Program-made: the position numbers and the translations under genes
DNA from: Pilatotrama ljubarskyi
Lineage: Eukaryota > Basidiomycota > Agaricomycetes > Polyporales > Polyporaceae
Length of the DNA: 38,127 bases
Assembly: GCA_022385805.1 (NCBI GenBank)
Contig: MU277805.1
Location: 1-38,127, forward strand
Reading direction: 5' to 3'
The notes under the pieces: generated by a model
Seen by the model: the letters and a program-made list of their open reading frames with translations, nothing else
The model's database searches: none
What the model was told of the DNA's origin: nothing
In this document: positions 33,201 through 38,127 of the stretch, in pieces
How positions within the stretch are numbered: the stretch's first letter is position 1
How the letters are laid out: every line of letters starts with the position of its first letter

Positions 33201-34097
33201 GGTCCAGGCGAAGCGGCATGCCTAACCGTACTATTGTATGTAACAGGCAGATCGGACGACTTCAGGAGAGTACCGTGCGAGCATCTGCTCAGGCGTACTC
33301 TAGGATCTCGTGCACGCGGCGTGCCGTGTGCGACAATTGCTCTCTCCTCGCATCGTCTTCGAGTGTATCTTGCACAGGACGCGGCGGTGTCCAGAATTCA
33401 CTATCCGTCCCACCGTCATGTACGAGCCGTGAATAGGAAAGGACAGGGCGCGTTGAGGATCAGACCGTGTGAGTACTTGTCTCCTCCAACACAGCACGCC
33501 GTAATCATTGCGTATGATGAAGTCGAGTTCCAGCCTGTCACGTTGAGTTCAGCCCGGATACGAGAGGGGGGAGACGATGGCGCGCGGCGCCGAAGCTCAA
33601 ACCTCAGTCCTCATGGGCCACTCGCTGCTCGCTGCTTGCCTGCTCGGCTGTTGCCCGAGGCCATGGATGTCGAACCGCTTGGTTCTGCGATGCTCGAGCG
33701 CTGCGTCGAAGGTCCGGGTGCAGTACATGTCTGTAATGTACCGCCCACATCGTACATATGGTGTGCCTCGTGGTGGGCCGAGAACCGCAGACCTCCGTGT
33801 CTGCTATTCATCGAAGAACGTTTCTTTACAGCCGTGTGAGAGCAGCGTTGTACCGTGTACGTGCGGCGAGTCGTGGTGGACCGAGCGTCAGAACTGCGGT
33901 GCGTGGCCCTCCGCCTGCCACGGCCTCACTGGCAGGCGGCTACATCCAATTAGCAACATCGCGTCCGCTCTCCATCGGCCTCTTCAATCCCCACGCACGC
34001 ATCGTCTGCCCCCGCGGTGACCACTGCTCCCAAACCGTCCTCTTGGCAGGCTTTGGCCTCTCTTCTGGGCGCGCTGTTCGCAAGCTTCACCGTGAAG
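30243..34097. other. Spacer 4: shortened unit spacer
   Basis: No convincing gene. The first 165 bp belong to the tract shared with copy 2. About 750 bp found in spacers 2 and 3 (the minus-strand peptide block) are missing: the 3' flank at about 30616-30644 joins directly to sequence matching 4315 and 14220. Later blocks match the other spacers: 30790-31290, 31480-31560, C/T-rich 31900-32110, a + frame at 32025-32381 ending just after a possible donor gtaagt at 32379-32384, the ATG at 32685, a block shared with unit 2 (33020-33310), and the upstream block at 33690-33890. Confidence 0.5.
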
Positions 34098-34875
34098 ATG
34101 GCGTCAACGATAAACATAGAAATGCTTCAGCTCCCACCGGAAAGCACAACAGTACTCCAGCCACCGGGACTGAGGCCATCGTCCCTGTCTGGCACATCAG
34201 AGCTCGAGGGCGGGCGAGGGAGTGACCAGGGTGAAGGATGGGCAGAGCGATCTGGAGAGGCAATTGTACGCCCGTACACTACAAAGGCTATGAGCATCTT
34301 GCTAACATCTCACCTCTGGTTCAGCCAAGCGGGCCCGATCCAGGTGAATCACCGGCCGTAGTCATTGGTTCTACGAAAGCGCCGCGGACTCGTACCAAGC
34401 TCCTCCCGATGGCGTGGACACCTCCTTCCTACGACGTGAGTACAGATTTCCTGGCGATGCTCCGGATACTTATCGCTATCGACAGGAGCTGGTGGAGCAG
34501 CGAAAGGGCCTGTTCACTGCAGAGGAGAAGGAGCAGGCGTGGAACGAAGTCAACCAGATTGTCAAGACCTATAGCGACGACATGGTAGAGCGATGGAACT
34601 TGGAGATCGATACTTACCTCGTCTATGTGCGTCTCCACAGTCGTCCTCTTAGACTGATGACCCTGATGACCCTGACCGGCGGAATACAACAGGCCGGTCT
34701 CTTCTCCGCAATTGTCACCGCGTTCAACGTTCAGTCTTACTTGTCGTTGCAGCAAACAGCTGACCCTACCCTCGCCGCCATTCTGCAAATCTCTCTGCAG
34801 CTCAGCAGCCTCTCTATCAACCCTCCCTTCGACGGTCAGTATGCACGAGCAGCGCGTCTCAGGAGGCGCCCGTAG
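34098..34875 (+). pseudogene. DUF6535-type membrane protein, copy 5 (truncated in exon 4)
   Basis: Exons 34098-34265, 34325-34435, 34486-34626 and 34693-about 34833 match the other copies with correct splice phases: start MASTINIEML, exon 3 with FTAEEKEQAW and VERWNLEIDTYLVY, exon 4 beginning AGLFSAIVTAFNVQSY. Homology stops after SSLSINPPF (about 34833); the frame runs into unrelated sequence and ends at 34875. Three of the four helices and all of the soluble part and tail are missing. The protein would have about 214 residues. It marks the right end of the array. Intron 3 is 66 nt and free of stops. Confidence 0.8.
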
Positions 34876-35041
34876 AGGAAGAGTCCGCTCGACGCACTCG
34901 TTTTCTCAGCCTGAGTAGTGTTATTCTTGAGCTACCATCCTCTTCCCTTTTGCTTGCTCTGTTGTAGCAGACATAGACCCAGGCACCCAGCGGGCCGACT
35001 TGCACCATGTCCCCGGCCCCCGGCGAAGCCCAGCCCCACAT
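34876..35041. other. Unassigned sequence between copy 5 and the TIR element
   Basis: No homology to the array and no frame that I can name. It separates the break of copy 5 (about 34833) from the element starting at 35042, so the element itself did not cause the truncation. Confidence 0.4.
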
Positions 35042-35529
35042 CAGTACTTGTGTAAAAGTCTGACGAGGTCTGACGCAGACCTCTCAGACCCTTCAGACCA
35101 GGTTTCAGACATATTCAGACTGGCCAGATGGTCAGAGCTCAGAGGTAGCAGGACGGCTGTTCAGACATTTAGAGTTTTCATGTTTTGCCCCTGAAACGTC
35201 CTTGTGGAGATTGTTAAGCCAATCTATGCATCCTTCTTACATATTCCACAGCTATGTGAAGTCTAACTCGACTACTATCGCCTCATATTGACCCCAAGTT
35301 GATGCATTCTGGACAAGCCATTTCATGCCATTGGCATCAATAGTTTCTTTCAGGAAGGCTCTGAATTAATTACAGAGTTTATACTACACATGTGCAAGGT
35401 GCTCCATGCTGCAATATGCAACGAAAGGCCCCTAGGTAGCAGCAGACCTGGCAGGTTGGACAAGTCTGAGGGGTCTGACTGAGAAAAGGTCAGACATGCC
35501 AGACGCTCAGAGATTTGCGAAAGTACTGA
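35042..35529. mobile_element. Non-autonomous TIR element with TCAGAC subterminal repeats
   Basis: The ends are CAGTACTT (35042-35049) and AAGTACTG (35522-35529); pairing extends outward to CATCAGTACTT/AAGTACTGATG (35039-35532). Within 130 bp of the left end there are five TCAGAC (35084, 35093, 35105, 35115, 35161) and two GTCTGA (35058, 35068); near the right end are GTCTGA at 35464 and 35473 and TCAGAC at 35490. Short TIRs starting CAG with many subterminal copies of a hexamer fit a hAT-type MITE. A clear 8-bp target duplication is not visible, so the exact ends may be off or the site has decayed. No coding capacity. Confidence 0.6.
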
Positions 35530-35532
35530 TGA

Positions 35533-36779
35533 ACCTACAGTAAGCCCAACCCACCGATCTCCAGTCACGCAGGGAATTTGAGGGCTACACCTCAGGCCTC
35601 AAGATCGCTACCCAGCGAGCGGACGAGGCTGGAGAACTTGGTCTAGTCGAAGAGCATCTAGGGCGATCAAGCTGGGGCGTGCGCTCGAGTCAGTACTGCG
35701 CCAACACCGCCGCGTTAGTCGCCTTCCATGCGTAGCGAGCAGCAATTTCGTCATCCCACGCTGCGTTGGAATGAGTCCGGTGGACGACTTGGACCAGGAC
35801 TGCAGCGTATACGGATGTGTCGAAGGCGAGCCGCCATTGGCATTGTGCTTACCGTGTCCTCGTATCGGACTTCACGTTGGAGCCGCCAATGCAGGTATCG
35901 TGCATTCTTGAAGAGTGTATGAGCGATACCCGCTCTCTCTCGAGCTCGCGCCGTGCAGGCTCCCGTACGGATACCGTTCTACCGGTCACGCCGCCCGCCA
36001 AACTTGAATGGTTATCAAGCCACTCACGGGTGAAAGCAACTAGCACCTACGTAACATCATTCACGCAGCAACGCGTCCTGCAGCACGCTGCAAACGCGCA
36101 CCCCGAAGATGAGTAGAGGGTGTTATGTAGGAGATATGAGGTAGGGGTTGAATCTGAATCGGGTCACAGTTCCTAACGCGCGGTGCCTCCGCCGCGCTAC
36201 CTACTTGAGAGGATGGTGGCTTTGTACCGCGTGCTGTAGGTGCCGCCATGCGCGATTCGTAACGACGCTCAGAATGCTTATGAAGGCAAACATGAGGATC
36301 TTGGCTGGCAAACCAACCTTTTCCCGCTTTGACTGACGTCCGGCATGTCGCCGTCAGACTTGGATGCTCGACCCAGAAGCGGGAGATTGAGCTTAGATTT
36401 CGCTTGGGCCAGGCTGGCAACCCAGGAGGAAGATGATTTGTCCCATCGCAGCCTAAGCGCAGTCAGGAAGACGATGAGACGACGGCACCTCCGGATCCGG
36501 ACCGCCCCTGGCAGAGTGAAGGAGGCGAAAAGCCTGGGACAAGCACGCACAGTGCTAACGCAGTGTCGGACTCGAATATACACAGCTGGATAGGGTCGAC
36601 GGAGCTGTGTGGGTGCAATGAATCCTCGAAACATATATGGTACCTTCAACGCACGCGGACACTAACGCACACAGCCTAGTATGTAGCGACAGTGGTCAGA
36701 ACTTCTGGATGTACTCAGGCATGAACCATCGTACTCACACACATCTCCGACTCGAGCGACGTAGGCAGCTATCATCACA
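35533..36779. other. Gene-poor region without recognised features
   Basis: Open frames of about 100 codons exist on both strands (35817-36116 on +; 36278-36649 on -), but none has a recognisable domain or supporting splice context. The minus frame 36278-36649 lies downstream of the host gene end at 36780 and could belong to a neighbouring gene. Nothing can be assigned with confidence. Confidence 0.35.
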
Positions 36780-36968
36780 CTATCCCCAAGGATTCCACTC
36801 CGACGGTAAGCTTTCCCCGGAACCGCCTGAAGAGAGAAGCGACGTGAACACGGGTGAAGAGTGAGAGATGTAAATTGCTCACCAGTGATTTCCATTTTGC
36901 CAAGTTTGTCCGTGATGTACTTGTCCCCGAAATGCTGCATCCGCAAGCGGAACATGAGCCCATGAACC
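36780..36968 (-). CDS. 3' end of an unidentified host gene (partial)
   Basis: Read on the minus strand, an exon from the LTR edge (36968) to 36883 encodes a peptide with GLMFRLRMQHFGDKYITDKL and ends at a canonical donor. A 56-nt intron (36882 to 36827, gtgagc...ttcag) follows, then a last exon (36826-36780) encoding a short tail ending EWNPWG and a TAG stop. The splice junction keeps the frame and gives a sensible C-terminus, which supports a real gene. I do not recognise the family. Its upstream part is not seen, because the copia LTR starts exactly here: either the gene was split by the insertion or the preceding exon lies on the far side of the element. Confidence 0.5.
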
Positions 36969-37513
36969 TGTTCTGATGAACTCTGAACCTGGAAGGCAGG
37001 AGCACGACTGTAAGCCGCACAAAGAGAGTCTTCAGTCTGTGAGCGAAAGACTATATTGCATAGATCAAGTACCTGTAAGCCGCACAAAGAGAGCTACAAG
37101 TACTTGGTAAGTAAACCATATATGTAAGCATAGATGTGTAGTACTTACTCTTCAGTCTGTGAGCGAAAGACTGAAGAGCAGGGGCAGAGAATGTCCTCCT
37201 TATATACAAGTCCAGAGGACGCATGAGTAAGCGAAGAAAGGAGGGCATGTGACCTAGCATACGATGAGTAAGACGATGGTGCGAGGATGGTGTAAGTATC
37301 GCACCATCGACTAGAACTATCTAGACGAGTCCATAGGGATCCGGAACAGCGAAGAACACACTGGAGAAGTCCAGAAGTGTCCGGAAGAGAAGTATCGTAC
37401 AAAGAAACAAAAGAAACTATATATAGTAAGTAGGAACGTCCATGCTGTGTAACACAGCCACTGTGTGATCTCCGGACCGCGTATGGCCAGTACGCAACCC
37501 TGGAAGTTCAACA
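36969..37513 (-). mobile_element. 3' LTR of a Ty1/copia retrotransposon
   Basis: The LTR starts (minus strand) with TGTTGAACTTCC at 37513, directly after a purine-rich tract (37514-37522), and is proposed to end in AACA at 36969, giving TGTT...AACA ends and about 545 bp. A TATA box (TATATAAGG, minus strand, about 37206-37198) suggests the transcription start near 37170. The R/U5 part carries internal repeats: 37008-37028 equals 37073-37093, and 37029-37052 equals 37149-37172. The right end is firm; the left end is inferred from the short terminal inverted repeat and could be off. The 5' LTR and target duplication lie outside the window. Confidence 0.7.
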
Positions 37514-37524
37514 CTCCCACTCGT

Positions 37525-38127
37525 TCAAGCTGTCGGATCCACCAAACCAATGCCTTTCCTGAAGCGATCCACAATAGCAAGCGGAACATTCTTGGTTAGA
37601 GCATCGGCAAGTTGATCCTCAGAAGCCACAAAAAATACCTCGACGCTACCTCGCTCGATCTCCTCACGAATGTAGTGGTAGCGGATATCTATGTGCTTCG
37701 TACGGCGATCGACAACGGGGTTGACAGACAAGAATATAGACCCTTGATTGTCCAAGCACATAGGCGTAGGACGGGTCATGTCGTCCCCGAGTTCTTCGCC
37801 AAACGTCCGCAGCCACGCCAACTGACGACAAGTATCTGAGGCAGCCTTGTACTCCGCTTCGGTCGAGGAAAGCGAAATGGTCGGCTGACGCCTCGATGCC
37901 CATGATATAGCACCACCTGCCATCAAGAAGACGAAGCCAGCGGTCGAATGCCGGTCGTCGCGGTCCTCACCCCAGTCAGAGTCCGAATAGGACAGCAGAC
38001 CGTCGTTGGATGCCCCTCGGTATCGCAAGCAAAGATGCTTAGTCCCTTGTAGGTAGCGTAGGACATACTTCGCATAATGCCAATGCAGATCCGATGGATT
38101 GGCGTTGTACTTAGACAACCGCGTGAC
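37525..38127 (-). CDS. Ty1/copia Pol polyprotein, RNase H end (partial)
   Basis: The last 200 codons of a copia Pol, open to the window edge. They start in the linker between reverse transcriptase and RNase H (SKYNANPSDLHWHYAKYVLR, about residues 5-24), then give the RNase H domain: SYSDSDWGED (acidic residue near 49-51), SLSSTEAEY (Glu 90), CLDNQGS (Asp 126), followed by the conserved RTKHIDIRYHYIRE and DQLADALTK. These are the standard copia RNase H signatures; the enzyme removes RNA from the RNA:DNA hybrid during replication of the element. The frame ends with TGA at 37525-37527, just before the purine tract and LTR. No stop or frameshift is seen in this part, so the element may be young. 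Confidence 0.93.
   Translation of the reverse strand, partial: VTRLSKYNANPSDLHWHYAKYVLRYLQGTKHLCLRYRGASNDGLLSYSDSDWGEDRDDRHSTAGFVFLMAGGAISWASRRQPTISLSSTEAEYKAASDTCRQLAWLRTFGEELGDDMTRPTPMCLDNQGSIFLSVNPVVDRRTKHIDIRYHYIREEIERGSVEVFFVASEDQLADALTKNVPLAIVDRFRKGIGLVDPTA

Larger units (their letters stand above)
1..34835 (+). repeat. Tandem array of five DUF6535 gene units
   Basis: Five head-to-tail units of roughly 8-8.6 kb, each a DUF6535 gene plus its downstream spacer. Starts of copies 2-5 are at 9434, 18017, 26154 and 34098, each in an A/G-rich context with ATGGCGTC. The homology covers exons, introns and spacers, so whole genomic units were duplicated and not just cDNA copies. Copies differ by small indels and substitutions throughout, but some blocks (14190-14960 against 22580-23320; 11634-13010 against 29037-30410) are much more alike than the rest, which points to later exchange between units. 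The left end lies outside the window; the right end is the break in copy 5 near 34833. Confidence 0.9.

Noticed and set aside
36278..36649. 123-codon minus-strand frame
   Set aside because: No domain, no homologue that I recognise, and overlapping open frames on the other strand; kept only as unassigned.
1..38127. CRISPR arrays, bacterial operons, tRNA or rRNA genes
   Set aside because: No regularly spaced identical repeats, no Shine-Dalgarno-led gene runs, and no cloverleaf or rRNA signatures seen; the gene structure is eukaryotic.

Overview
The window looks like a GC-rich basidiomycete genome, most likely an Agaricomycete of the polypore type. Evidence: genes with many short introns (50-90 nt, GT...AG), a DUF6535-type four-helix membrane protein family that I know from mushroom-forming fungi, a Ty1/copia retrotransposon, and small hAT-like elements. 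The species cannot be told from the sequence.

Positions 1 to about 34,830 are a head-to-tail tandem array of five units, all on the + strand. The gene starts of copies 2 to 5 lie at 9434, 18017, 26154 and 34098, so unit length is about 8.6, 8.1 and 7.9 kb. Copy 1 starts before the window. Each unit is one six-exon DUF6535 gene of about 3.4 kb followed by a 4-7 kb spacer that is itself homologous between units. Exon phases are the same in all copies: exons 1, 2 and 3 end in phase 0, exon 4 in phase 1, exon 5 in phase 2. The protein has a variable N-terminus, a conserved amphipathic segment, four membrane helices, a large conserved soluble region, and a Ser/Pro/Gln-rich tail built of degenerate repeats of about 50 residues.

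Only copy 3 (18017-21460, about 1,044 aa) reads through without a lesion. Copy 1 is cut by the window edge and has a shortened tail. Copy 2 has one frameshift. Copy 4 has a mutated splice donor and a premature stop, and a second gene end resembling copy 2 is grafted on. Copy 5 is cut off in the middle of exon 4. This is birth-and-death evolution with exchange between copies.

The spacers have no convincing gene. They hold short, frame-broken conserved blocks that may be relics of one or two further genes duplicated with the unit. Spacer 1 carries two nested, non-autonomous TIR elements with target-site duplications. To the right of the array are a third TIR element (35042-35529), a gene-poor stretch, the last exons of an unidentified minus-strand host gene (36780-36968), and next to it the 3' LTR and RNase H end of a minus-strand copia element that runs out of the window (36969-38127).
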